This document shows positions 21,775 to 34,665 of a DNA stretch of 64,000 bases, one piece after another. Numbering within the stretch: position 1 is the first letter of the stretch; each line of letters begins with the position of its first letter. The notes beneath the pieces were generated by a model. That model worked only from the letters and a program-made list of their open reading frames with translations, had not been told where the DNA came from and did not search any database. The DNA comes from Omphalotus guepiniiformis. Lineage: Eukaryota; Basidiomycota; Agaricomycetes; Agaricales; Omphalotaceae. A program made the translations under genes and the position numbers. Location of the stretch: NCBI GenBank assembly GCA_028554645.1, contig JAQOOI010000079.1:1426001-1490000 (forward strand), read 5' to 3'.

Positions 21775-23553
21775 GACGTGAATGGTTGTTTGACAATGTC
21801 CTTTCCACATTCCTCTCGCCACTCCCAAATAATTGGGTCAAGAATCCAAGACTCGCCATATCCTGATCTTACAACATGTCTTTTAATATCGATTTTTTTC
21901 AGCATTCAGTACCAACAGCCATACTCTCTCACATTCTCTCACCACGTTTCATCTTTCTGGATCTCGGGTTTACCTTTTTGCATTGATCTCGTACGCGGAA
22001 ACAGTTATTTTCATCTATTCAGATTTGTCTGGTGCCAGTGGTGGTTCGGTGCCACGTCGGAACCCATACATACCATCCACATCTATCTTTTCTAGTTACT
22101 ACTTCCTTTTATTGTGGCATTTCACCCTCTTCGTTTCTCGAATTCCGCGTACTTCTCGTTCACTCCCGGGATTACGTTTCTTACGCTTCCTCTTCATCCG
22201 CCTTCCTCGTTCTCAAGGTCATCACATACCAACGTATGTAGACACTTGATTCATTTTTTGGCTACAGCCCACATTTTGCCTGCCTTCTCGTTTCCTGTCG
22301 CTCTCGTCACTACCGCTACATACTATTCCCTTTGTCTGAATTTCTTGCCTTTTTTGATCGATTACTTCAGTTTTCTGTCCTCTTTCACGAAAAATTACGA
22401 CTTGACACGATCTAGTTACGGTCATGTTTCAATCTGTCTCTGTCTATTTCTCTCCTCTATTTTTCTAGTCTTCCTGTGATTACTCTGCATTATCCCAATT
22501 ATTTTCAAGCTTTTTCGATGGCGAGGCATTCAGGCGTATTTGAAGGTGTTGACCGTGACAATGCGCAGAGTGTGCCATAAATGATGACCATAAGATTGCA
22601 CAGATGAGACGATAGAAAAATCTGGTCATTCTGGATGGTACAGCTTCGCCAGGCCCTAGTGTGTTATCGCCTCATCACAACCTTCAGGCTTTCTCTAAAG
22701 GTCGAGATTCGGAAGTTCTGCAGATTGGGGGCAGAGCGGGTTTCAAGAGGAAAAAAAAATATAGCCTACAGTTCGGACACCAATTCTCCAGCACATTCCG
22801 TGACGTGGACAAGATACGTATTTGTGGGAAGGTAACGTGAAGGTGTAGGTAAAGAGAAGTGCTACATACAGTGTCTGCAATATGCGGGAGCGAGGGGACG
22901 GGTGACCAAGCGTGGCGCAACGATGCCAATTTTCGCACGATAACTTGTGTCTGGTCCATCGAACACGCTTGGACACGCACACAGACTTATGTACTGAATC
23001 TCTGTCTAACATAATATTCCGAAGAACTATCAGCATGTCTTCCAAGATCCTGTTGGAGTTGATGCGGCTGGCTTTCGTGATGTTTGCTTCTTCTCAAGGA
23101 TGAGCCTGACACTAGACCACGACCTTAGCCTATGATCATAAATTCTGGCTCAAAGAAGAAATCATAGCTACTGCTCTTGCAAGCAAGTTTGCTAAGAATG
23201 TTACTGGAGACCCGAAGGCCAAGCCCTTCCACTTCAACTTCTTGAATTATGACTACCGAGTCGTTGCATTCATGGAATAGGGATCAGAAGCAGGAGAGTA
23301 CGCGAATATATACGTGGCAGTTGTGTCGCTTTCGTTCCTTGGCTGAGCGTGGTGAGCAAAGACCCTTTGTGCCTTGGCTTCACGAAGGCTAAACGTTCTC
23401 TTTCTCTATGTACAGTGAGCCAGGAGTGCGGCGATGTCTGCGATGCCTCGTCAGGTACAGAAGTTTGGGTCTGCTATATAACTTGCATGACTCCCTGGAG
23501 TTCATTCAGAGCCCGGGTTAGCTGCTCTTCAAAAATCTCCTCTGACATCGGCC
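21775..23553. other. About 1.8 kb without an intact gene; pyrimidine-rich block and a gene fragment
   Basis: Roughly 21870-22480 is strongly C/T-rich on the plus strand (long runs of TTCTC, TCTCTC and TTTTC), with several shadow frames. A 47-codon open frame at 23140-23280 looks coding but has no start or partner exon (listed separately). Confidence 0.5.
23140..23280 (+). pseudogene. Possible coding fragment, unidentified
   Basis: The frame KFWLKEEIIATALASKFAKN ... GDPKAKPFHFNFLNYDYRVV ends in TAG at 23278-23280. Its composition is protein-like, but there is no ATG, and no neighbouring exon that joins in phase was found. It could be the last exon of a decayed gene, or chance. Confidence 0.25.
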
Positions 23554-26198
23554 ATGCGAAGTCTCTCGTTTCTTGTTTCGGCCCTCACTGTCCTTAAAAG
23601 CCTTAGCGGACTTGTGTTTGCACAGGTCACTAAAGTCCCCTATGATCCTTCTCCTCTCCTTACAACTGGATTCATTACTGGGTCAGGCTCTGCATTGAAT
23701 TTGTCCTTGCTGTGCATCTAACTCACACCCGCAGTGCTACGCTGAACAATGCGTCCGATATTTTGTCCGGAGGAACTTTGACTCTTTTGGGTGACATCGA
23801 GATTGTCATTCCCAGAAACTTACTGGTGAACACTCCGTCGCTAACTGCGGTCGCTTGGAGCGAGATGTTCACCCCCGATGGCACCATTAACTTGCCTTTG
23901 TGGCCTGAAGTCACCTGGGAGGCTAATGTGCGTAAAACAACGCTTTGATTTGTGCTCGCTCACTGATTTTCAATAGGTCTACGCTAACTACATTCAAGGT
24001 CAATTGGTCGCCGGCATCGTGTATATCTTCCAGGAACTCGCCAACCTCAACGAAGGGTTCATTACTCACATTGACTATGACAAGGGCGAAATGCGGATTA
24101 ATGGCGACTTCTCAGATCCCACTACCGGGACTCGGCTGGTTATCAATGATCCAGGTAGGCGCTCTGCTCTACCTTACGGCTATGTACTCATGCAAATATT
24201 CCATCTAGTTGGTCGTTACGGGAAAGTTCATGGTGACTGGCCTTTATGGACTGCAGACACCGACAATCCTTCCATTGTCGCTTCTACGGGGTATCCTGTA
24301 TGTATTCCTCGTGTGGATCCTGCAGTAGGCGACGATCCGCTTTGTCCAAAGAAGAATCGCCCACTGGATAGCAACGGCGTCGCTATTACTGAGTTGTATG
24401 TCGTCAGTACATGATGCATGGACTTCTCTGCTAATGAACTTCCTTCAGTACTTTTTCCGCTCCTCCAGTACCTGATGGTCAGCCGGATCCCAATCTGTTT
24501 GCTCCACTTGTTGTTGGTGAGATTTTCCTTTTATTCCTTGCGTTGCTATTCTAACTTATTTTCTATAGGCGACTTCATTATTTATAGTGCCACTCTAGTG
24601 GCGGATCCTGATGACAGTACTCAACGCATTTACGCTGTTTATACCATCGAGGCAAACTTGGGATTCTATACAGCGCCAGGAACGATGTAAACTTCACTTC
24701 TATAATTGATTTGTTTCAGACACCTGATGCGACTATTCTAGCCCTGCATATATCCGTATCGATACCTCTCAAGACGGAATAGATGGAAGTGAGTTATTAA
24801 AGACTCGTCGTGGCCAGCAAACCTTACCGTTTCTGTAATCAGACCCCGCGGGAGAGATTCAAGAGACTCGTGTAAGCCTTTCTTCAGACACTGAGTATAC
24901 TGCAATAGCTGACATTCCCCTTCTTGTAGGTCGAAGGCTACACCACTGATCAAACAGCAACCATTGAGATCTTCGCCATCGACGTGGATCCTTGCACCGG
25001 CGAGGAGACTGAACGTAGCTGGGGAACCGCTATTCCTCGTTTGCAGGCACGACAGGGCCAGTGGCGTTTCAGGTCTTCAGACCCCGCTCTCTCCCCTTAC
25101 ACTCGTGAGGTCGGCACACGGATAGCCAAAGGGACTGTCACAACCCCCAACGGCATCATTGCGGGTCAACTAATATCCCCTCAACCATTCGATGGATGGC
25201 TCTTCCCTGAACTACTCGTATTTGGTGCCAATCAGCTACCCTTGGAGTTTAACCTTATCCCGTATATCGCGCAAGGAAGTGGTCCTTGGCTTGGTGGTAT
25301 TCCTGGAGTCCCTCAGACAGCGACCGGTCCGATTGTTGGTCAATTGGATCCCTGGCCAGGTATGCCAGCTCGTTATACCAGTTGTACATGCGAAATACTC
25401 ATGTTTTTGTGCATTTAGGCGTCACGCAGCCTGCTCGTATCGTGTGCCCTGTTGTCGACCCTTCCCTGCCAGTGGCGGATGCAGGTGCAGATTTCAACGT
25501 CGCCACAGGTACCTTGGTCACCTTGGTTGGCGTGAACAAAAATGATCTTGGTGAGCCAAAGTCATGGCATTCCAACGTTTTCATTGCTGATGCAGTGGTC
25601 ATATGAAAGTTACAAGTAATTTAACCTTCAACTGGACTCAAATCTCAGGTCCTTCAGTTGAATTAACAGCTGGTGTCAATGGCACCGCGACCTTCACTGC
25701 TCCTTCTATCTCTGCAGTGACCGCTCTCGTCTTCTCTCTTACAGTCAGTAACGAGGAGGGAAGTAGCACTGACAAAGTCATGATTGATATTCTCCCAAAT
25801 GCTGTTGACCATGTAAGTCAAATATATCAGCGACCTAGATGACTCTATCTGATACCCCTTGTCACCTTAGATTACACTCGTACAAGTGTCCTGGAAGAGC
25901 GGCAAGGGTTCGGGGACATTGACAGTGATCGCGACCACCGATTCTCTAGATGCACAGTTGTTCGTTTCTGTAAGTCATCAGGTTCTTCACAACTTAGATA
26001 TCTGATCACTCAGCTGTGTATGTGTAATAGGCTACCAATCCCGACATAACTACCATCCCGATGACTGACCAAGGTGATGGTCGATGGCAAGCACTGGTTA
26101 GCATGAGACCAGCTCCAGCTTCAGTCACTGTCACTTCCAACTTGGGAGGCTTTGCGAGCACGGATACTGTTACTAGAAGGGACGTCAGCGCTTTGTGA
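23554..26198 (+). CDS. Secreted protein with C-terminal PKD-like domain, function unknown
   Basis: The start at ATG 23554 gives a signal peptide, MRSLSFLVSALTVLKSLSGL then VFA with cleavage likely before QVTK. About a dozen introns interrupt the gene; spliced length is about 650-700 aa. The body is beta-rich and acidic (DIEIVIPRNLLVNTPSLTAV; GDFIIYSATLVADPDDSTQR; IEIFAIDVDPCTGEETERSW). The region from about 25470 resembles a PKD/Ig-like module: VADAGADFNV, then SNLTFNWTQISGPSVEL and FSLTVSNEEGSSTDKV, matching the family pattern DAG...W-x-Q-x-SGP...F-x-L-x-V-x-N/D. It ends with TVTRRDVSAL and TGA at 26196-26198. No catalytic motif was found and no C-terminal anchor is visible. It may be a cell-wall or extracellular binding protein, by inference only. 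Confidence 0.75.
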
Positions 26199-26609
26199 CT
26201 TAGCCGCTGACACTGTCATGCAAAGGTATTCAGTACTGAACTCGAGCATCTACTTGTACATACTTTAAAATTATAAGCTCGAATTGTATTGCAACGCGTT
26301 TTGCTCAAACTTCATAAGACGGAGATACCACTGCGAAATTTAGAATGTAACAGGAAAGCGATGCGGACGACACCTAGTAAGCGCTCGTTACTACAAACAT
26401 TTGTGTCAAAGCAGGCAATTGCAACCATTCCCGCAAAAAAGCCAGCCACAGACAATTACGTGATTGGCAAGGATTTCCGGGAGACAACTTTGCATGATGA
26501 CAAGTCGTCCAATAATTTGAGGTTCCAAGGGGAACGAGCTCATTCTTCTAACACGACCACTAGCAATATTACACTAGAATACTTTTACATATGCAACTGC
26601 AATACAACA
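26199..26609. other. Convergent 3' intergenic region, PKD-protein gene / URB1
   Basis: Short frames only (26289-26663 overlaps the URB1 end on the opposite strand). Probably the two 3' UTRs. Confidence 0.5.
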
Positions 26610-29600
26610 TCATGCCCGAGCCATATTCCGCACTACGTTCATCCGGGCCCATTCGCCAACTGAAGAGCGTCCGGACCCCACAAGAGATCTCCAGAGCAAC
26701 AATAGACTGGTAAGTCTGTCCCAGGATGGTAATTTTGATTCCACGGACATGGATACACGCCAAAGGTGTTCCACAGACTCGCCCCATGCTCTTCTCGTGT
26801 CATTAAGCGTAGGAACTTCATGTAGTCTAAACGCTCCATGAGGAGGATGGAACTCGACTCCGTGATCCAGGCAGAATTGCGAACGGTCAAAGTTCTGAAC
26901 GACGGCATTGGTATTTTCGGTAATGCAACTCAAGTATTGCTCCAGTAGCACCGATAAATTCGGTACGGAGTTCCCAGATAGGATACTGACGCGGAGAAGG
27001 ATGCGGGTTGCCAGATGTAGAACAGGTAAGGACCGCACTAACAAGATGTTAGATGGCAGGCAGGCAGGCATGAAATACGGCCAAAAACGCACATTGATGA
27101 GAGACAAGCATCGAGCTATGCAGCACCGCCATTCCCCGATCGTGGAAGCTTCTACTTTTTCAGCATCAACGACTACGACAATGTTCTCTAAAATTTTGAG
27201 CCAGGCTATCGCTTCATCATCTTTGGGATTGAAAAGCTGCATTTCTATCCAGCTTAGGAGACTGGATTTCAGCACGAGAGATGTGGTTGCTTGAACTATA
27301 CATGTTGAATTCGCAAGGACCTACTCTCAACGTCAGACGTAAATAACAGTTGGTGAGAACAGTGAACTTACCTCCAGTACGCCTTTCCTTAGGGCGCGAT
27401 CAGTTCCAGAACTCTGGAAAAGGCTTGCAAGGATGTCCCAAGTATGACGACGTTTGAATGCTCTCCAGTCAGCCGTACTCTGCATTCCATCGGACAGCAT
27501 TCGGATAATCCATCCTCGGTCCTTTTTCCAATGCTCGGCACTACTGTAAAGCATACTATACAGCATCGGAACATCATTTATGTCCAGTTCCGGACGCTGC
27601 AAAAGGAACCGCGACGTAAGGGGATATACGAAATTTGAAGGGTAGAAGACGCCACGCAGGGCATGCACGAGAATGAGAGTAGTATATGAGGGTAAGCGTG
27701 CAGGAACTTCTCCGGCGGAAGGCCGCAATGCATCCCTAAGAAGTCCTAAAATATGCACTATGTAGGGCTTCTCTTGCATATCTGCTACCTAGAACGTAGA
27801 TCAAAATATGCGTGTATACCCTGTGAAAACTCCTCACCTCCAGAGTCTTCCATAGAAGAGCCAGCTGAGACATCGCAATTGTCCGTAACTGGTCGTCTCT
27901 AGCTGACATGGCTCTAATGAGAAGACCGACGGCATTCGTCCGAAACAGCTCTACCCATGCGAATGCCGTTTTGGGCGTATCATTGGAAAGGACATGTGCG
28001 AAGAGCAGCATAAAGAAAACTGGGTCATACAAAGCATCATCCTGCAGTCCACCTGATAGATTCTTTCTTGAAAAGTCATCCTCATAGCTTCGCCATTGTG
28101 GATAGTGGAGAGCTGTTCGAAGCATCAACAAGGAATCAACGCTTTGCAAAGCTTCTTCAGCACTCGTAGATGAGGCATCAGGAGTCGATGACCATTGCGC
28201 AAGCAAAGAAGCCACGGAAACTTTTCGTTGGAGTTCAAATAACTGGAATATAGATAGAAGCTTCCGATCGGAACAGGAGACCGATCCACGATATAGAGGA
28301 ATAAGAGGCTCAATGTGACTAGGTTGACAGGTATTGGTTGGGTGTAGGTTGAACATTACGTATAATGCGTCAACAAGGGCATCCCGGTGCTGTGAAGGAC
28401 CAATAGCACGAATCCTAAGAAATTGAGGATTCTGCACAATTCCTTGAAGGTGGCGATTTACAATCAAGGGCTAAATAAAACCTGTGAGAACGGGTCTCCT
28501 CCACGAATACATAGCACACACCTTGAGATTAGCCTTGGGCAGAAGAGCGACAAGGAATTGAAGAGCAACAGTCGACTGAAGTCGGTTCTGAACAACAGCA
28601 GTCAGGACTGGTTCGGCCAGGTGGGATTTGACGTTCGTGACTATACTCAAAAGTTGATCTGACGAATTTATGAGTAATTGCAGAAATAAATGACTTTTTG
28701 ATAAACCCACCAAGCTCTTCAATGATGAGAGATTCTTCAACAGTGAGGTCATGGTTGGCAGTGAATATTCTTACAACCCACTGCAGAGCATGATCTACAA
28801 GCGCTTCAATTAAAGTCGTCTCCTTCGAGCCTGCTGATACAGAAAGACGACTAATCTCCAACATCTCTTCTGTCATCGAAGACACCGAGAGATTTGAGAT
28901 CTTCTTCACAAGCATGTGCGTGAGCTTTGATTGTGCAGCAGATGGCAACATAACCAAGAGAAGGGAGATGCAGGACGCGCATGCGATACGGAGTTCGCTG
29001 CCCCGCTCCGAGTCGGCGACAATAGCCCAGATGTGAGGGACTTGAGAAAGCCATACTGCAGCCTGCGCCTCGGATATGCTCTCGCCGCGACAGTGTCCAC
29101 GGTCAAGATACGTGTGGAAGATCGGAGCAAGATGTTGGGTATTCCGACGCTCACAGGACGGTGTTAACATCCACGCCGAGAATGTGTCCACCGGAACTAA
29201 ATCGCTATATACAGCATGGCAGATAATCTTCACAGTGGCGATTGACCACTGCTCCTGATTAAGATAGATGAGAGGATTCATTTCGAGGGGTGGGTTGCTC
29301 ATGGACTGGTGCCATTGGTTGCTCAATCGATCTGCTGCGGCCGCAGGAGTGGACAGCCCATCATGACCAAATGGTAAACGGGAGGCCAAGGCAATCTCCA
29401 TGAATTCCTCCAGGACTGTAAGGTTTGGTACGAAGGATGAAAGCGTCATTAACTGCCGCATTCGACTTTGAAGCAAAGTTTCAAAGGAAGGCGTGAAGCG
29501 GGCCAGATACAGAGCTGATAGTATTCCATCTATCACGGAGATGTCGCGATACTGAAGACGACATACGAGGTCGAAAAGCTGGAAGAGGTCCTCTAGGGCC

Positions 29601-32600
29601 GCATAAGGAAGCCACGTGAACGCGAAGCTCTGGAAGGCATGATGGTCAAACACAATTCTCAAGCAGAAGTGAAAATTGTCTCACAGGAGCTTGTGCACCA
29701 TCCTGAATGCAGGAACGCATCCTATTGATCCAAAACTGTGAGACGTCCGAGACCAGCCGCCGGTCATCTTCGTCTTCTTGAACGAGTGCAACAGAAAGTA
29801 TATACCGAACAGCTACAAGAATGTCAGCAATCAAGAAAAAAAAGAACAACAAGAACCCTACCTTCAACATCAGAAAGTGTGATGGAGCTGAAATAGTTCC
29901 TGAGAGTGGAATGCTGTACGAAGATGAATCCCTTGAATTCAGAATAAGCGTGTTTGTCCAGCATCGTAACAGATCTTTCGATGACACTGCCAAGTAAGCT
30001 CAAGAGCCCCTTCGATAAAGCGCTGTTTTCTTCACTCCCAGCTAAGCAATGAGCAATGATACGAGTTACACGCTTAAAAGAAGCTAAAGTGTGAGGACCA
30101 ACAAATACACGGCTTGCCAAAATGTCCCGGTATGTAGCATCACATATTTGTTCTCGAGTCGAATTAACGAATAAGACGTCGAAAGGTGGGCTAGAGAAAA
30201 AATCAGTTCAGATGAATAGATACAATCGAATGGCGACTTACATGAATCCGCCCTCCCTTACCGAAGACGCAATCTCCATACCGTCCCAGATAAGATAGGA
30301 AGAAGGGTCAAAGCTTTGAGAAAGTTCGTGAAGCGCCGGAGGATGCAAACGCGAAACGACACAAGTTACGCGTTGCACATCGGTAACTTGCAATGGCTGC
30401 TCAAGCAACCGCACCCAATCGACTAGTTCATATGCGGAGATCTTTCGAATCACTGGCGAGGAAGCTAATGAAAAGAAGCACCAGAATTTGAGTTTCAATC
30501 GCACAAGAAAGAACTAACCAGAATTACTTACGAAGCGGCAATTTTTCAACGTCGTTCAGGAACTCTTTGACCTCCTCAGGCGTGTCCTGTTCCATAGAGT
30601 TTGAAGGACCAGGATGATACGCGATAGAATCACGCATTATAGAGACTTCCCGTCGAATAGCAGACGTGACGATAGGATATTGAGCGAAAAGCTTCTCAAC
30701 ATCAAGTGCAGAGTCTATCTTTTCCGCGACAAGCCGGAGGAGTTGAAGATCCTGAACGGCACTAGAAAGCCGGAATATCAACTTGCGGACAAAAGTTGCA
30801 AGCGCCAGGACGTCAGAAGGCGAAAGCAATTTGTTCGACACTTTTATGGTCAACTGTTCCAGGATGGTCATAAGCAGCGGGCTTAGAGTCTGTAGTTGAC
30901 CAACGCCATCGTTTTCAACATGGTTCAAGGTAGCATCAAGAGCACGAAGCTCATCAATATACCGGTAGGGAGTTTTTAGACATCGCTGTATGCAGTCATC
31001 CAAGAATGTCACTACTGCGTCCACCTCGTCGGTAAGAAGTGCACCATCCGGAGATTCGGCGCCAACAGTTGCTCGTCGAGTTTGAGGCAACGCATTCAAC
31101 CATAGCGAAGGCTCATCCGGGTCTTCTTGGAATAGAATACTACTCGAAAGGGCGTTTTCCAGAAGTTCACTGAGCACCGGTCGCGTCGCAGGTACTCTAG
31201 CTTGAACGAAAGCCTTGAGCAAAATATATAAATTGCTATGTTTGGAAGAACCTGATTCCGAATGAGACAACACTGCTAAATGATGACAAGGTTTGTAGGA
31301 ACTCACTAGCTTTGCCGCTCCATGAAAAATGATCAGTCGCAGCCAACAGTCGTATAACATGTAACTGCTTAACGTCATGCAGCCGTTTGGAAGGCTCACT
31401 TTCGGAGCTCTCGTCCTCCGTATCCTCCCCAGCAGCGTCAAAGTTTGACAAGAGCTTGCCGACATCAAATCTAGCCTCCGAGACTACCTCCGGCAAACAT
31501 GATTGATACAGCCACAACAACCTGTGAGCACTTTCAGATAGCAAAGCCTTCTTGGTTTCGTTAGGCATTTGTATCTGAGACCCTGCGACATCAGCACTAC
31601 CGGTTGTCTCCTTCCCCTTGCCTTTTCCGCCATCCGCCGGTTCCTTTGGTAGCGCCCCTTCTGCGTGATGCGAAAACGCGACGACGACCTGAAAGTCCGG
31701 CACGCGCCTCCTTACTTCTCTTTCCAAATCCCTGAGCCTCTTCCTCCACTGTCCTTCCTGTCCTTCCCCTTCTCGCTCTCCCAGCGCATTAGCGATATTG
31801 CGGAGCTCTTCCCGGACTTTTTGATACTTCATAAAGCATTTACACAGCGCAAGTGCGGTGCAATGCTGTACAAGACCGCTTGCTGATTGTTGAAGGCCTT
31901 TTGAGAAATTATTCTTGGTACCAACGGAGGGAAGAATGTTTTCGATTAGAGTGGATAGCGGAGGAGGTGTTGGTTGGTAGAGCAAGCTGGGTGTGGGATG
32001 AGAGGAAGATGAAGCGACTTGTGGAGTGGACGATGCTAAGACGAAAGACGAAGACGGAACTGGAAGTAAAATGATGGATCCGAATAAAGAGATGTTGGCG
32101 ATCCACTTGGATGAAAGCCTCGGTTCGAGTGTGAGTCCAGCACCAGACCAGTAGCTGAAGCAATCCCGAAGTTATTTCACTAGATATCACAATAAGACTG
32201 TGAACTCACCCTGCCACGAGCTCCGGACATGCTTCCAAGATTTTCAACGTGAGTTCCTGCTGTCGTGGGTCTTCATTAGCTTTGAGCGCCTTGAGGATAT
32301 TCGCAAGTATCTTATTATATATCCTTCCGCCTCTCGGACGGATAGTCGCGTCTTCAGCTTCAGCGTCTTCCTCTCTGGTACTGAGGCGCTCGTCGCCCTC
32401 CACCTCTGGAGGATACCAACCTCGATCTCTAAAACATATGCCTTGGCCTGGGCGAGTGCATATAGCGAGTAAAAAGTGGTGTACGAGATCAGCAGTGACG
32501 CGTTCTGGATCCCCATCCTCGCCATTTATCCGATCGTATAATTTCAGCAGCTGGACAGTGAGCAAGTATAAGTAAGTATTTGATAATGAGAAATAATGAA

Positions 32601-33712
32601 CGATGATCTCACGTGGGATATAGTAATCTCATTGAAAAGTCCAATCTTCGTCGTACGCTTGACCTTGGAGTCAGACCACAGCCCCGACCAACATACTTCA
32701 AGAACTCGGCGAACAACAGGATAAGGATCTTGCGCAAGACCCTTGAAAAGAGCGAGAAACGGATCCCGATGGTGTTCCAGAAACGAGCTCTTGACTTGCG
32801 AGGTTGCGTCAGAGTCGACGAAGGAGAGTAGAAGGAACATGTATAGAGTCCGTATGTCTATTAAGGACTATTAGAGAGCGCAGACAGATGCTGTTTGAGA
32901 GCTCCTTCACCTGGTCTATCCAATGGATCTACCTCTTCCTTTCCTCTACGTCGCATACTAAACAGACGCGGTAAAGACTAGATCTTGAATCAGATTGGTG
33001 ATTGGTTGAGGTGGGAGGAAATGCGCGTAGCACGACTACGCACCTTGAGCTCCCAAGGAAACGCCTCGAGCACATTCTTGCGCTCCCGACCACTAGAAAA
33101 TAGGGAAATGCTATTGTAGAGCTTCAAACTAGACAGAACGAGGTCTGTGTACGCCCCGCCGATGTACGAGTTAAGTTTCTTGGTGTATTGCGGGGTGAGC
33201 AAGGTTTTGACAATTGGCAAGCCTAGTGTGTGGTATGTGTAGTGGCTTGAAAGTAGACTAAGCAGTGACGAGAGAGCAGACACTATAATGGCGAGTAAAC
33301 TGTTCTGTCTCTACTTCCTCTCTTTAGAATGTAGGTGAGAACAGATTTGTTCATTACTCACCGGTTCTATATTGTCCCAAGCCCTGAAGATATCCTGGGC
33401 GCCGGGGGCCCTTCCAAGCCATTGCTGAGCCAGAAGAAGGCGTGCATCCGCAGACGATATCGGTAGTTCACTCTGTTTGACCGTGAATTGGTTACGAAGC
33501 GTGGTGAGTGCTAAAAAGAGTCAAAAAACCAATGTAAATCTCATTGAACATTACATACCTTTTGCTAACGCCTCAACACTCTGAGAGCCGAGCCCTGCTT
33601 GAAGTTCATCTGCGTTCTGGAATTTTGTATTCAACTGTCTCTGAGCCGCTTTCGCAGAACTATCCGATTTCAAGCGTTTCTGTTCGCGAGATACTTTGGC
33701 CGTAGGTGCCAT
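26610..33712 (-). CDS. URB1: URB1/Npa1, nucleolar pre-60S ribosome assembly factor
   Basis: Spans about 7.1 kb with many small introns; spliced size is about 2,000-2,100 aa, as usual for the family. Exon 1 is 33559-33712 (MAPTAKVSREQKRLKSDSSA). It joins in phase to ALTTLRNQFTVK and FRAWDNIEP, then LGLPIVKTLLTPQYTKKLNS. Diagnostic blocks follow: DPFLALFKGLAQDPYPVVRR with VLEVCWSGLWSDSKVKRTTK (about 32650-32790), and VHHFLLAICTRPGQGICFRD, RGWYPP, YNKILANILKALKANEDPRQ (32206-32560). Later exons are helical-repeat-like, and the C-terminal part ends LLLWRSLVGSGRSSVGEWAR. URB1 acts in the nucleolus with Npa2, Rsa3, Nop8 and Dbp6 in early 60S maturation. A possible extra intron around 27010-27070 is unresolved. 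The gene is head to head with TSR2. Confidence 0.9.
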
Positions 33713-33949
33713 GCAGAGAGAGATGTTGAGACCACTCAATTCAAAAGTCTTCTCATAAGCAGAACGGGATAGCAAGGGAAAGTTTTTGGTCGCTGCAAAA
33801 AAGCCGAGTGTGTTTGGCAAATGCCTGCCGATCAATCTAAGCACAATTCAGGCGCCCACACTTCAAGTTTGCACTTTTTCCTGCTGTCCTGATCGATCTT
33901 CTCTTCATCTGGCTATTTTTTATTGCTTTCCATATATCAAATCACCTTA
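33713..33949. promoter_or_regulatory. Bidirectional promoter, URB1 / TSR2
   Basis: A 237-bp spacer lies between the two divergent start codons. The part nearest TSR2 is pyrimidine-rich (33880-33930). Shared control of two ribosome-assembly genes is inferred from position; no named motif was identified. Confidence 0.6.
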
Positions 33950-34513
33950 ATGGAACACCAATCTACACCTTCCTCCGCATCCGTACTTTTTGCCCGAGGT
34001 GTGATCGCACGTCTCGCGATCTGGTCTACACTACGAATTGCCGTACAAGAAGGCTGGGGAGGTCCCGGTGCCAGTGAAAAACGAACGTGGCTCGCAGGAA
34101 TCATAGTTGACGCGTTCGAGGAGCAGAATCCACCTCCAGATGATCAATACATCGAAGAGCTTTTGCTGCAGGTGATGGCGGACGAGTACGAGACACAGCT
34201 TGAAGATGGAAGTGCAGAGAGCGTAGCAAGGGACATCGTAAAACTCTGGGAAGAGACCTGTGGGGGTAAACAGGAATCAACACTCAGATTTGAAGAATTG
34301 GCAGACAAGTTGAAGGGCATGAAGGCTGATGTCCAATATCAGGCGGCTGGTGATGAGGAAGAGTGGGAAGACGAGGATGAAGAGGATGATTCAAGTGACG
34401 AAGGCGAGGACGAAAACGAATCGGTACCGCAATTGATAGAGCGTCCGAAGAAAAATGAACCTGAAGTTGATGAGGACGGGTTCACAATGGTCAAAGGCAA
34501 GGGCAGGAGATAA
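33950..34513 (+). CDS. TSR2: Pre-rRNA processing protein TSR2 (eS26 chaperone)
   Basis: An intronless 187-aa frame from ATG 33950 (MEHQSTPSSASVLFARGVIA); the upstream in-frame TTG is not the start. The WGG-domain signature is plain: VQEGWGGPGASEKRTWLAGI near residues 35-50, and QYIEELLLQVMADEYETQLE followed by VARDIVKLWEE. A long acidic tract (EEEWEDEDEEDDSSDEGEDE, about residues 137-156) and the conserved end DEDGFTMVKGKGRR follow. In yeast, Tsr2 carries and releases ribosomal protein eS26 (Rps26) onto pre-40S particles, and the acidic tail assists. Its neighbour URB1, transcribed away from it, works on the other subunit. Identification is firm from the WGG motif, acidic tract and tail together. 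Confidence 0.93.
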   Translation: MEHQSTPSSASVLFARGVIARLAIWSTLRIAVQEGWGGPGASEKRTWLAGIIVDAFEEQNPPPDDQYIEELLLQVMADEYETQLEDGSAESVARDIVKLWEETCGGKQESTLRFEELADKLKGMKADVQYQAAGDEEEWEDEDEEDDSSDEGEDENESVPQLIERPKKNEPEVDEDGFTMVKGKGRR

Positions 34514-34665
34514 TGGTTTGTACACTCCAAGCTTCTTTTCTTGTGACTATTTTAACTTTTACAATACTGGTACAGAGTGTTATAACGAAATTGGGAATCA
34601 ACGAAGCCTAATGGTGACAGTGGTCAGACCAAAATCCTCGCGAGCCCATTTGACACATACCTATA

